A DNA stretch of 36,945 nt. Source: Frankia sp. R82. Its GTDB lineage: Bacteria > Actinomycetota > Actinomycetes > Frankiales > Frankiaceae. Made by a program: the position numbers and the translations under genes. Where the stretch lies: contig NZ_JAMQQG010000290.1 in the NCBI RefSeq assembly GCF_023716925.1, forward strand, positions 1 through 36,945, read 5' to 3'. Positions 24,922 to 33,574 of the stretch are shown in pieces (position 1 is the stretch's first letter; each line of letters starts with the position of its first letter). The notes under the pieces are model-generated. The model saw only the letters and a program-made list of their open reading frames with translations, made no database searches and was not told where the DNA came from.

Positions 24922-25098
24922 CCATGGTTGACGGGTAGTGGTGCGTCGGTCGAGGGATGGCGCCGCGTCGCAGGAACGGGCCAGTCGCAGAAACGGGCCA
25001 GCAGGATCCCCGGACCGTCCGTTCCTTCCCTTCGGGAAGGTGTCGTGGACCGTCCGGGGACCTGCCCTGGTGCTGTCCGGGAGCTGCCCGCCGGACGG

Positions 25099-26355
25099 TC
25101 AGGGGTACAGACCGCGGGTGCGGTGTGCCTCGGCGACCCGGCTCACCCCGATGCAGTGCGCGGCACTGCGCATGCTGATGCCCTGCGTCGTGGCCAGCAT
25201 CGCCACCTCGCCGTAGGCGCGCTCCATCAGGGCGGTGAGCCGGTCGTTGACCTCGTCCTCGGACCAGAAGTACGCCTGGATGTCCTGCACCCACTCGAAG
25301 TAGGACACCGCGACGCCGCCGCCGTTGGCGAGGATGTCCGGCACGACCAGCACGCCCCGGTCGTCGAGGATCCGGTCGGCCTCGGCGGTGATCGGGCCGT
25401 TGGCGCCCTCGACGATGATCCTGGCCCGGATCCGGTCGGCGTTCTCGACGGTGATGACACCCTCGAGCGCCGCGGGGATGAGCACGTCGACGCCCAGTTC
25501 GATCAGGTCGTCGTTGGTGATGCTGTCCGTGCCGGGGAAGCCGACGACGGTCTCCGCGCCGTCAGCCAGGTGGCGGATGAGCGCCGCCGGGTTGAGCCCC
25601 TGCGGGTTGTGCACCCCGCCCTTGACGTCCGAGACGGCGACGACCTGGCAGCCGGCGTCGTGCAGGTACTGGGCGGCGAGCGCGCCCACCTTGCCGAAGC
25701 CCTGGATGGCGACCGTCGTCTCGTGCGGGTCGCGGCCGGTCTGGCGCAGCGCGGCGAAGACCGCGAGCTGCACGCCGCGGCTGGTCGCCCCGGCCCGGCC
25801 GGCGGAACCGCCGATCGACAGCGGCTTGCCGGTCACGACACCGGTCGCCGTGTGGCCGGTGTGCGTCGAGTACGTGTCCATGATCCAGGCCATGGTCTGT
25901 TCGTCGGTGCCGACGTCCGGCGCCGGAATGTCCTTCTCCGGGCCGATCAGCGGCACCAGTTCGGCCGCGTAGCGGCGGGTCATCCGCTCGCGCTCCTGGC
26001 GGGACAGCATCCCCGGCTCCACCGCGATGCCGCCCTTGGCGCCGCCGTAGGGAATCCCCATCAGCGCGCACTTCCAGGTCATCCACATCGCCAGGGCCTT
26101 GACCTCGTCGAGGTCGGTGCTGGGGTGGTAGCGGATACCGCCCTTGCCCGGACCGCGGGCGAGGTTGTGCTGGACGCGGTAGCCGGTCAACACCGTCAGC
26201 TGCCCGTCGTCCCGTAGCAGGGGCACGGCGACGGTGATCGACCGTCGGGGCGTGCGGAGCAGTTCGTGCAGTCCGTCGTCAAGGCCCAGATGCCGGGCCG
26301 CGTTCGCCAGTTGAACGCAGGCCGTGTCCCATGCTGAGCCGGATCCGAGGATCAC
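25099..26355 (-). CDS. Glutamate dehydrogenase (Glu/Leu/Phe/Val dehydrogenase family)
   Basis: A 418-residue cytosolic enzyme that interconverts glutamate and 2-oxoglutarate plus ammonia using NAD(P). Dimerisation/substrate domain features: YRVQHNLARGPGKGGIRYHP (with the substrate-binding Lys), MTWKCALMGIPYGGAKGGIA (catalytic Lys), KDIPAPDVGTDEQTMAWIMD. The Rossmann domain begins VAIQGFGKVGALAAQYLHDA, and VDVLIPAALEGVIT plus VVEGANGPITAEAD are also conserved. GTG 26355 is selected: GGAGG lies five bases upstream, and the protein then starts ILGSGSAWDTACVQLANAAR, close to the family's first helix. Frames further upstream (ATG 26427) add only non-family sequence. A phenylalanine/leucine dehydrogenase specificity is less likely at this length but not excluded. 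Confidence 0.93.
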   Translation of the reverse strand: MILGSGSAWDTACVQLANAARHLGLDDGLHELLRTPRRSITVAVPLLRDDGQLTVLTGYRVQHNLARGPGKGGIRYHPSTDLDEVKALAMWMTWKCALMGIPYGGAKGGIAVEPGMLSRQERERMTRRYAAELVPLIGPEKDIPAPDVGTDEQTMAWIMDTYSTHTGHTATGVVTGKPLSIGGSAGRAGATSRGVQLAVFAALRQTGRDPHETTVAIQGFGKVGALAAQYLHDAGCQVVAVSDVKGGVHNPQGLNPAALIRHLADGAETVVGFPGTDSITNDDLIELGVDVLIPAALEGVITVENADRIRARIIVEGANGPITAEADRILDDRGVLVVPDILANGGGVAVSYFEWVQDIQAYFWSEDEVNDRLTALMERAYGEVAMLATTQGISMRSAAHCIGVSRVAEAHRTRGLYP

Positions 26356-26538
26356 AGGCACCTCCACGGCGCGTTTCGAGTCACCCTCCGCCGTCGGACG
26401 CGCCGCCCGGTCCGCCGGCCACGGCATGCTCCGTTGCGCGCCATGGGCAGTGACTCGATATGGCGGAAACAATAGGTGACGCCGGTGGGAGTCCGCCGAG
26501 CGCGTCGGGGTGAGCCATTGCGCATCCCGGGCCCCGGG

Positions 26539-26544
26539 TACGTT
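26539..26544 (+). promoter_or_regulatory. -10 element TACGTT for a leaderless start
   Basis: TACGTT is seven bases before GTG 26552 of the GT87-like gene; no ribosome binding site is present. It sets the start at 26552 rather than the upstream GTG 26510. Confidence 0.55.
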
Positions 26545-26551
26545 CGCGGAC

Positions 26552-28018
26552 GTGCGAGCGGACCGATCGGCCTGGCTGCCCGGGCCACGCCGCCCGCCGT
26601 CGACCGGTCCGTCGGCCGTCGCGGGGCCAGCCACCGGCGCCACCGACGCCACCGCCACAGCCCGGACCGCTCCGGGCTGCCCGCGCCGGGGTGCCCGGCG
26701 GCTGGGACTCGGCTGGCTGCTCACCCGCGGGCTGCTCACCGTCCTGGTACTGACCGGGCAGACGTTCGGTGCCCAGCAGAACGTGCAGGGCGACCTGCGG
26801 ATCTACGCGGACTGGGCGGGCACGCTCGGTCACGGTGGCGGGCTGCCCGTCGGGGACGACCGGTGGCAGTACCCACCCGGCGCCGCGGTCGCGTTCGTCG
26901 TGCCGGAGCTCGCGCACACACTTTCGATGTTGTCCTATCGGGTGGCGTTCGTCGTCGCGATCCTGTTGGTGGACGCGGCGGTCACCGTCTGCCTGGCCCG
27001 TCGCGCGCGGGACGCAGCCTGGTTCTGGATCATCGGGCTGACCGCGCTCGGCCCGGTGGCGCTGGCCCGCTTCGATCTGCTCCCGGCTGCCGCGGCGCTG
27101 ACCGCGGTGCTCGCTGTCGCCCGCGGACGTGCCGGACGGGCAGGGTTCGCGCTCGGCGTCGGCGCGCTGCTGAAGGTCTGGCCGGTCCTGCTGCTGGTCG
27201 CCCTGCCCCGCCCGGGGGCGAACCCGGGGGCGTGGTCCTGGGTGCGGCTGCGCCGTGTGCTGGGCGGGGTCGTGGGGGCGGTGGTGGCGTTCGGCGTCGT
27301 GCTCGCGGCGAGTGGCTGGTGGCGGGACGCCTTCGGTTTCGTGGGCGCCCAGCAGGCGCGCGGCCTGCAGGTGGAGGCGGTCGCGGCGACCCCGTTCGTC
27401 CTCGTCCACATGGCAGGTGGGCCGGGGCCGCGGTACTCCTACGGTTCCCTGCAGTTCGACGGACCCTGGGCCCGGGCGGTCGCGACGGCCTGCTCGCTGG
27501 GCGAGGCCCTGGTGATCGTCACGGCGGCACTGTGGTGGTGGCGGCGGCCCGCGCCGTCAACCACCGGCCAGGCGACCGCGCGGCTGCTGGCGGGCCGGGC
27601 GCTGGCGCTGGTCCTGGTGGTGGTCGTCACCGCCCGGGTGCTCAGCCCGCAGTACCTCGTCTGGCTGCTGGCCCTGGCCACCGCTGGCGTTGCCGTCGGT
27701 GGTACTGGTGACGCAGCTGGTGCTGGTGCTGGGGTCGAACCGCCTGGACGTGGGAGAAGCCGGCTCGCCGGGTTCGGATGGTGCGATCGGTTCGGGCGGG
27801 TGGGGACGGGCCTGGTGGCCGCCGCCGCGACGTCCCAGCTGATCTACCCCTGGCGGTACAACGACGTCGTCCAGGGACGGATCGTGCTCAGCGTGCTGCT
27901 GGTGGCCCGGAACCTTCTCCTGATCATGGTGTGCTGGTGGGCGCTGCGGGCCGCTGCCGCCGCGCCGCCGCCCGCACCGTTCGTCCCGCCGCCAACCCGG
28001 CCAGCGCCAACACCGTGA
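26552..28018 (+). CDS. GT87 (DUF2029)-type membrane mannosyltransferase-like protein
   Basis: A polytopic membrane protein of 488 residues with about ten hydrophobic segments, of the GT-C glycosyltransferase fold. The first outer loop has DLRIYADWAGTLGHG and RWQYPPGAAVAFVVPELA, where the acidic residue and YPP match the GT87 family that uses polyprenyl-phosphomannose (PimE-type). Later features are GPVALARFDLLPAAAALTAV, GVGALLKVWPVLLLVALPRP, YSYGSLQFDGPW and VLSPQYLVWLL. The substrate is inferred from family only. The N-terminal 35 residues are Pro/Ala/Thr-rich. The end overlaps the convergent MptB-like gene by 95 bp. It is the first of three membrane glycan-type genes in a row, suggesting a role in envelope mannolipids or polysaccharide. 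Confidence 0.82.
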   Translation: MRADRSAWLPGPRRPPSTGPSAVAGPATGATDATATARTAPGCPRRGARRLGLGWLLTRGLLTVLVLTGQTFGAQQNVQGDLRIYADWAGTLGHGGGLPVGDDRWQYPPGAAVAFVVPELAHTLSMLSYRVAFVVAILLVDAAVTVCLARRARDAAWFWIIGLTALGPVALARFDLLPAAAALTAVLAVARGRAGRAGFALGVGALLKVWPVLLLVALPRPGANPGAWSWVRLRRVLGGVVGAVVAFGVVLAASGWWRDAFGFVGAQQARGLQVEAVAATPFVLVHMAGGPGPRYSYGSLQFDGPWARAVATACSLGEALVIVTAALWWWRRPAPSTTGQATARLLAGRALALVLVVVVTARVLSPQYLVWLLALATAGVAVGGTGDAAGAGAGVEPPGRGRSRLAGFGWCDRFGRVGTGLVAAAATSQLIYPWRYNDVVQGRIVLSVLLVARNLLLIMVCWWALRAAAAAPPPAPFVPPPTRPAPTP

Positions 28019-29741
28019 CAAGCAGCGCCACGCCGCCCGCCCCGAGCAGCCGCCAGGTGGCGGCCAGGGGCGACAGCGTCGCCAGACACAGCCACACCGA
28101 CACCACCACGCTCCCCACCGCTGCCCCGCCGACCATGCCGCTGCCGCCGTTGCGGTCACCCCCGCCGGCCGGGGTGGCCGGGGGCGCGTCATGGTCGGCC
28201 GCCGCTTCCCGGGGCTGCGCTCCCCCTGGCGGCGCGGTGGCCGTGGAGACGAGGGCCTCGGCGCGCACGGCGGCGAGGATGGCCAGCGCCGGCAGGCACG
28301 TCGCCACGTACCAGGGGTAGACGACCGGGTTGGCCAGCGCCACCGCCAGCCCGCCGTAACCGACCACGGCCAGGTCGGGCCGGGCTACCGTGGGCGAGGC
28401 CTCGCTGGGCTCGGGCGGCCGGCCCTGACCGGGTCCGTCCTCCGACGGGGACGTGCGGGGCTGGCGCCAGGCACGCAGCACCAGTCCGATCAGGATCGCC
28501 GCGGCCGCGGCCAGGCACAGCCCGCGCGATACCCGTAGCGTCGTGCCTGCCGTGGGATGGACGCCGATCAGGTCGAGGACGGCGTCGGCCGTCTGGGCGA
28601 GCAGTGAGGCGGGGGCGATGCCGGTGCTCAGGGCACCCGAGGTGGACAGGGCATGGATCCAGGTCGGCCCGAATCCGGCGGCGGCCGTGCACAGCGCCGT
28701 GACCACCACGACGGCCAGGGCATCCGCCGCGAGTCGGATCACGCCGGCCCGGACCGGTCGTCTCGCCCCCCGGGCGACGATCAGATGGGCGATGACCAGC
28801 CAGACGACCACCGGGAGCACGGTCGCCTTCACGTTGCCGGCGAGCGCGGCGAGCCCCGTCGCCCCGGCGCCCACCAGGACGGCCCACCCGTCACCGGCCG
28901 ACCTGCTCTCGGCCTGTCCGCTGTCGATCTGCCTGCTTCCGGCCGGCCAGAGGTCGGCCGGGTGGCCGGCGCGGTCCAGGACGAGCGCGGCGACGACGAG
29001 GGCCGCGGCGACGGCATCGAGGTGGGCCCCGCCGACGAGGTGGACGCCGACCACCGGATTGGCCGCGACCAGCACCGCGACGGCCGCCCGGCGCCGGGGC
29101 GAACGTCCCGCCAGACGCAGCGAGCCGGCGATCAGAGCGAGGGCCGCGACCACGGCGAGCACCCGCAGCGCCGCGACCGCTCCGGCCGGTCCGCCGCCCA
29201 CCACCGCGGCGGCCTTCTCCAGGGCCACCGCCGCCCCGCCGTACGGGCTGTGCGTGAGCGTCCAGCGGGGGTCGACGGCGCGGACGAACGCCGCCCCGGA
29301 TCCGTCCGGGGCACCGGCGGTCGTCAGCAGCGCGATCCCGTGGGTGGCCGGGTCCAGACCGAGGCGGGCGAGCTCACCCTGACCCGCGTAGGCGTAGACG
29401 TCCCGGCTGAACAGGGGCGGACCGACCGCGAACGGAAGGGTCCAGACAAGCGCGGCGAGCAGCCCCGTCCGGGCGGACACCCGCCCGACCAGGGCGGCGA
29501 ACGCAAGCGCACCCCAGCACGCACACAGGACGATGATTCCCAGGGCGGACAGGCCCGCCAGGACGCCCCTCGTGGTCTCGCCCGGTGGTGCCGATGGGAG
29601 AATTCCCCACCAGGATGTCGGGTCGGTGACGTTCGGATCACGTGGTCCGAGTCGTCCCTCGGTGATCATGGCTGTGGCTGCGGCAAGGGCACCGGCGACC
29701 ACCAGCCCGAGAATCCAGGCCGGCGGTGCGGTGCTCGTCAC
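27924..29741 (-). CDS. MptB-like polyprenol-phosphomannose-dependent mannosyltransferase
   Basis: A membrane protein of about 605 residues with 12 or more hydrophobic segments, similar to the actinobacterial alpha-1,6-mannosyltransferase MptB, which extends lipomannan cores on the outer membrane face from polyprenyl-phosphomannose. The key GT-C loop is FSRDVYAYAGQGELARLGLD, followed by DPRWTLTHSPYGGAAVALEK, as in MptB. ANPVVGVHLVGGAHLDAVAA and NPVVYPWYVATCLPALA are further conserved parts. The frame is open far upstream with Arg/Pro-rich sequence antisense to the next gene; GTG 29741 is taken because it lies just before the first membrane segment (PAWILGLVVAGALAAATAMI), but no ribosome binding site supports it. 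It overlaps the convergent GT87 gene at its end and is divergent from the next gene. Confidence 0.82.
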   Translation of the reverse strand: MTSTAPPAWILGLVVAGALAAATAMITEGRLGPRDPNVTDPTSWWGILPSAPPGETTRGVLAGLSALGIIVLCACWGALAFAALVGRVSARTGLLAALVWTLPFAVGPPLFSRDVYAYAGQGELARLGLDPATHGIALLTTAGAPDGSGAAFVRAVDPRWTLTHSPYGGAAVALEKAAAVVGGGPAGAVAALRVLAVVAALALIAGSLRLAGRSPRRRAAVAVLVAANPVVGVHLVGGAHLDAVAAALVVAALVLDRAGHPADLWPAGSRQIDSGQAESRSAGDGWAVLVGAGATGLAALAGNVKATVLPVVVWLVIAHLIVARGARRPVRAGVIRLAADALAVVVVTALCTAAAGFGPTWIHALSTSGALSTGIAPASLLAQTADAVLDLIGVHPTAGTTLRVSRGLCLAAAAAILIGLVLRAWRQPRTSPSEDGPGQGRPPEPSEASPTVARPDLAVVGYGGLAVALANPVVYPWYVATCLPALAILAAVRAEALVSTATAPPGGAQPREAAADHDAPPATPAGGGDRNGGSGMVGGAAVGSVVVSVWLCLATLSPLAATWRLLGAGGVALLVTVLALAGLAAGRTVRAAARRQRPAAPTSTP

Positions 29742-29824
29742 CCGCTCGCCGGAGGGCACGGCGCCGGGAGATGATCGGTTTGGCACGGCGGATGGACCGT
29801 CGGCGATGGCTGGGGAGGACGCGC

Positions 29825-31648
29825 GTGACGGCCCTCGCCTCGACCGGCCCGTCCCTGCCCGCCGGTCCCGTTGCGGCGTCCGCCGCCGATCCTGCGGATC
29901 TGCCGCTCGACGCGCGGGCATCACCGGAGAGCGAGCGCCCGGGGCGGCCGATGCTCCCGGAGACGGCGCCGGCGGGGCTGGCGCCGGTGGGCGAGACCGG
30001 GCCTCGGGTGGCTCCACCTGCCCAGACCCCCTTCCTCGCGCTTGAGCCGCCGCAGCGGCGCGGGCGGTTCGTCCGCGGTCTGCTGGTGGTGGCCGCGATC
30101 GTCCGCCGCTGGCCGTGGACGTTGACCGCCGCCCTGTGCCTACTGTGCCTGGGGCTGAAGGTGACCGGCCCGGACACACCCGCCCAGGAATACCGAGTGT
30201 GGCTGTTCCGCCACGGAGGGCCCGTCCTCTGGGACGATCAATGGTACGGCGGACATACGATACCCGGGTACAGTGTGCTGTTCCCCCCGCTGGGTGCACT
30301 GCTCGGGGCGGAGCTGCTGGGGGCGCTGGCCTGTCTGGCGTCCACCGTGATCGTCACCCGTCTGCTGCGGGGGCCACGGGCCCGCGGTGGGCATGACCTG
30401 GTGCTGGTCTGGTTCGCGGCGGCCACGGTGGCGAACCTCGTCGTCGGCCGGATGCCGTTCGCGCTCGGGATGGCCTTCGGTGCCCTCGCGCTGCTCGGCA
30501 CCCGGGAGCGGCGCAGCGGCCTGGCCTGGGCCGGCGCGGTGCTGTCGTCGCTGGCCTCGCCGTTGGCCGCCGGATTCGTGCTGCTGGTCGGGATCGCGCT
30601 GCTGCCGACGATCGGCTGGCGGCGGGTCGTCCCCTTCGTCGGCGCCCTCGCCGGCATCATCGTCGCGCTCGCCTTCCCCGAGGACGGTTACCAGCCGTTC
30701 CCCGCGGTGACCTACCTGTCGCTGCTCGCGCTGATCGGGGTGGGCCTGCTCGTCGTCCCGCGGGAGGCGCGGGCCATCCGGTACGGCCTGCTGCTGTGGG
30801 CGGCGGCTGCGACGCTGTTCTTCTTCGTGCCCACCCAGATCGGCGGGAACATCACCCGCCCGGCGACGCTGCTCGCCGGGCCGGCCGCGGCGTTGTTGCT
30901 CGCCGACCGCCGCCGGGTGCTCGCCGTCGTGGCGATCCCGCTGATCGGCTGGCAGATCGGCCCGATCCACGGTGCCCTGCTTACCCGGGGCGACCCGTCC
31001 GCCAAGGCCGGCTACTACACCGGTCTGCTCGACTATCTCGACCGTGGCACCCCCGTGCCCGCCGGGCGGGTCGAGGTCCCGTTCACCGAGGCGCACTGGG
31101 AGGCCCGCTACGTCGCGCCGTCCGTGCCGATGGCCCGCGGCTGGCTGCGCCAGCTCGACAGCCTGTACAACTCCCTGTTCTACGACGGCACGCTGAGTGC
31201 CGCGACCTACCACCGCTGGCTGCTTGCCCGCGGCATCCGCTACGTCGCCCTGCCCGACGTGGACCTCGACCCCTCCGCCGTCGCCGAAGCCGCCCTGCTG
31301 CGCGCCGGTCTGCCCTACCTCGACCTCGCCTGGCAGGACGCGCACTGGAAGGTGTGGCTGGTCAAGGACTCACCCGGTCTGGTCCAGGGCCCCGCGAGCC
31401 TCACGGAACTCGGCGTGAGCTCGGTCGGTGTCGACTTCCGCGCTCCCGGCATCGCCACGGTGCTCGTCCACTACACCCCGTACTGGCAGCTCGCCCAAGG
31501 CCAGGCCTGCGTCTTCCGCGCAGCTGGCGGCTGGACCGGCATCGTCACCGAAGCCCCCGGTCCGGTGCGCCTGACCGCCCGCCTGTCCGTGGACGGCCTG
31601 ACCCGAGCCAGCGCCCTCGACTGTCCCGTCGACCAGCGCATCGCCTGA
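29825..31648 (+). CDS. Polytopic membrane protein, probable GT-C-type glycosyltransferase
   Basis: A 607-residue protein with a Pro-rich cytoplasmic start, about 10-11 membrane segments (roughly residues 95-400) and a soluble C-terminal part of about 190 residues. The first long loop WDDQWYGGHTIPGYSVLFPP carries an acidic pair and a P-x-Y/L-FPPL-like end, resembling the PTPS-related (PF10131-like) membrane family and other GT-C enzymes. The C-terminal region contains ARYVAPSVPMARGWLRQLDS and GIRYVALPDVDLD, which look like an outer domain of such proteins. GTG 29825 is well supported: GGGGAGG lies six bases upstream. It is divergent from the MptB-like gene with an 83-bp gap. The precise reaction is unknown; membership in the envelope glycan group is inferred from topology and neighbours. 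Confidence 0.72.
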   Translation: MTALASTGPSLPAGPVAASAADPADLPLDARASPESERPGRPMLPETAPAGLAPVGETGPRVAPPAQTPFLALEPPQRRGRFVRGLLVVAAIVRRWPWTLTAALCLLCLGLKVTGPDTPAQEYRVWLFRHGGPVLWDDQWYGGHTIPGYSVLFPPLGALLGAELLGALACLASTVIVTRLLRGPRARGGHDLVLVWFAAATVANLVVGRMPFALGMAFGALALLGTRERRSGLAWAGAVLSSLASPLAAGFVLLVGIALLPTIGWRRVVPFVGALAGIIVALAFPEDGYQPFPAVTYLSLLALIGVGLLVVPREARAIRYGLLLWAAAATLFFFVPTQIGGNITRPATLLAGPAAALLLADRRRVLAVVAIPLIGWQIGPIHGALLTRGDPSAKAGYYTGLLDYLDRGTPVPAGRVEVPFTEAHWEARYVAPSVPMARGWLRQLDSLYNSLFYDGTLSAATYHRWLLARGIRYVALPDVDLDPSAVAEAALLRAGLPYLDLAWQDAHWKVWLVKDSPGLVQGPASLTELGVSSVGVDFRAPGIATVLVHYTPYWQLAQGQACVFRAAGGWTGIVTEAPGPVRLTARLSVDGLTRASALDCPVDQRIA

Positions 31649-31663
31649 CCCCCCGAATCGCGC

Positions 31664-33574
31664 TCAGGTCGGCTCGTCGAGGCGGACGATGCGCAGACCC
31701 GCCTCGGCGAGGATCATCGGCATGGTGCGGATGACCTCGCGGTCGCGGTCGCGGTCGACGTCGGTGAGTGCGTCCCAGCCGACCATGGCGGGATGCCGAC
31801 GGTCAGAGCCGCTGTCCTGGCGCACCGGGCCGAGGCGGTAGCCCTCGGCGGTCCGTTCCCGCAGCCATCGTTGGTGTTCCAGGGGGGCGAGGTGTTCGAT
31901 CTCGGCCTCGGTGAAGGCGAAGTCGGTGTCGGCGGCGCCGGCGGGCAGCAGCATCAGGTTCTGCGCGCGCAGGATCTCGCCGAAGCCGGCGACCTGGTCA
32001 CGGTTGGAGTCGCGCAGGTCGTCGGGCAGTTCGTCCCAGGGGACCATCGAGCGGCGGGAGTGCAGCGCCGCCCCGCGCGCCAGCTCGGCGGCGACGAACC
32101 GGGCATGGGTGGCCTGCGCGAACCGTTCCATCAGGTCGGTGTCGCCGAGATCGATGGGTAGCGCCTCGTCCTTCACGGCAAAAAATCGTACGCCACCCTG
32201 AAGATCCTCGAGCAGGGGGCGGGGGGTGGTCGGGGTCAGGCGCGCCGATTCTGGCTGGCCGAAGACGTCCTGCAGACTGAGCTGACGATCGGTGCACACG
32301 ACGACGGTGCTGTGGCCGACGCCGAACCGGTCGTTGACCAGCTGGGCTGCGTCCAGGCCGCACAGCAGGGCCTGTTCCTCGTCGTCCGGACAGACGTAGA
32401 CGAACTCCGGCGGCGCACCGACCCCATCCGGGCCGTCCGGGCCGTCTTGTCGGGGTGTGGTGAGCATGGCCGAGGTCAGCTCGCCGTGCGGGGTGTCGTG
32501 CCCGGTGAGGTGGATGTGGGCCAGCGCCGGCTCGCGGGCCCGCAGGGCGGCGAGCTGGGCGGTGGCGGCCGGATCGGACACGGCCACGGGTAGCAGGGGC
32601 CCGCTCGGGCCGGTGTAGGACGACCAGCGACGGGCCAGCTCGAGCACGAGAGCCCGGCCGAGTCCGGACAGGCCGAGCACCATCAGCGGGGCCGGCGCCA
32701 GACCGGGTGGTGCGGGCGGGCCCGCCGTGGGGTCCGCGGCCAGCCAGCTCGGGGGGTGCCGGGCGAGCATGGCATGTGCGCCCAGCACCTCGACGGCGAA
32801 GAAGTCCAGCCGGAATCCGGTGTCGTCGCTCAGTCCGATCCGGCGGGCGCGCAGGTGCGGGATCAGCGCGAGATCCCCCACCTGGGCCAGGCAGCGCAGC
32901 GGTTGGTCCGCCCGGGAGGCGGCGAGGCGGCGGGCAGCCAGCGCGATCGCCAGGTTGGAGGAGGTGTCCGGCAGGCAGCCGTAGACGACGTCCGCCCGCG
33001 CGACGCCCGCCTGGGCGAGGACCAGGGGCTCCACCGGGTCGCCGACGACCCGCAGCAGGCCCGGGGGGAGCTCGGCGTCCGGGTACTCCCGCTCGGCGTC
33101 CTCGGCGACGAGCACCACCCGTCTGGACCGGGACAGCCGGTCGATCAGCGCGGTCACCGTCGGACCGCTGCCGCAGACCACAACGTGATACCGGGCGCGG
33201 CGGGCCCGGAAGCGTTCGAACCGTTGCGCGAAGACGGTGCTCACGGCGTCGGCGACGCCGACGGCGGTGGCGATCGGTGCGAGGAAGCGGGCGATCTCCA
33301 GCGACAGCGGGTAGTGACCGAGGTCCTGGAAGATCGTGCCGTCCGCGATGAACAGGGTGGCGGCGAAGAACACCACGTTCGGCCAGCTGAACGTGTGCGG
33401 ATCGGCGTGGAACTTCCGGTAGGCGCCGATCAGGCCCAGGGTGAAGGCCACGATGCCGAGTACGGCGAACACGGCGAGCAGATGGTGGCGCAGCCACCGG
33501 GCCAGCCGGCCGGCCAGGGCGAGCGGTGCCGCCGTCGCGGGATGTGGCCGGTGCCCCTGCCGGCCGGGTGTCAC
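31664..33574 (-). CDS. Membrane NAD-binding (TrkA-like) protein with C-terminal RyR domain
   Basis: A 636-residue protein. Three hydrophobic segments lie at about residues 30-52, 64-83 and 88-112. A Rossmann nucleotide-binding domain follows (YHVVVCGSGPTVTALIDRLS; VVGDPVEPLVLAQAGVARAD), then a second one (APLMVLGLSGLGRALVLELA), as in TrkA/RCK K+-channel regulators. The potassium selectivity filter T-x-G-Y-G is missing, so it is probably a sensor rather than a classic channel. The last 80 residues match the RyR domain (EHLAPLEHQRWLRERTAEGY, LGPVRQD...HPAMVGWDAL), a ligand-binding module known from ryanodine receptors and from prokaryotic signalling and conflict proteins. GTG 33574 overlaps the PP2C stop in a GTGA arrangement, so the two are translationally coupled. 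Confidence 0.85.
   Translation of the reverse strand: MTPGRQGHRPHPATAAPLALAGRLARWLRHHLLAVFAVLGIVAFTLGLIGAYRKFHADPHTFSWPNVVFFAATLFIADGTIFQDLGHYPLSLEIARFLAPIATAVGVADAVSTVFAQRFERFRARRARYHVVVCGSGPTVTALIDRLSRSRRVVLVAEDAEREYPDAELPPGLLRVVGDPVEPLVLAQAGVARADVVYGCLPDTSSNLAIALAARRLAASRADQPLRCLAQVGDLALIPHLRARRIGLSDDTGFRLDFFAVEVLGAHAMLARHPPSWLAADPTAGPPAPPGLAPAPLMVLGLSGLGRALVLELARRWSSYTGPSGPLLPVAVSDPAATAQLAALRAREPALAHIHLTGHDTPHGELTSAMLTTPRQDGPDGPDGVGAPPEFVYVCPDDEEQALLCGLDAAQLVNDRFGVGHSTVVVCTDRQLSLQDVFGQPESARLTPTTPRPLLEDLQGGVRFFAVKDEALPIDLGDTDLMERFAQATHARFVAAELARGAALHSRRSMVPWDELPDDLRDSNRDQVAGFGEILRAQNLMLLPAGAADTDFAFTEAEIEHLAPLEHQRWLRERTAEGYRLGPVRQDSGSDRRHPAMVGWDALTDVDRDRDREVIRTMPMILAEAGLRIVRLDEPT

Noticed and set aside
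29742-30299. N-terminal extension of the MptB-like frame
   Set aside because: Arg/Pro/Ser-rich translation lying antisense to the start of the divergent membrane protein gene, which has a strong ribosome binding site at 29812-29818.
31664-33574. Annotation as a voltage-gated potassium channel
   Set aside because: No T-x-G-Y-G selectivity filter in the membrane part, although the Rossmann domains are TrkA-like.
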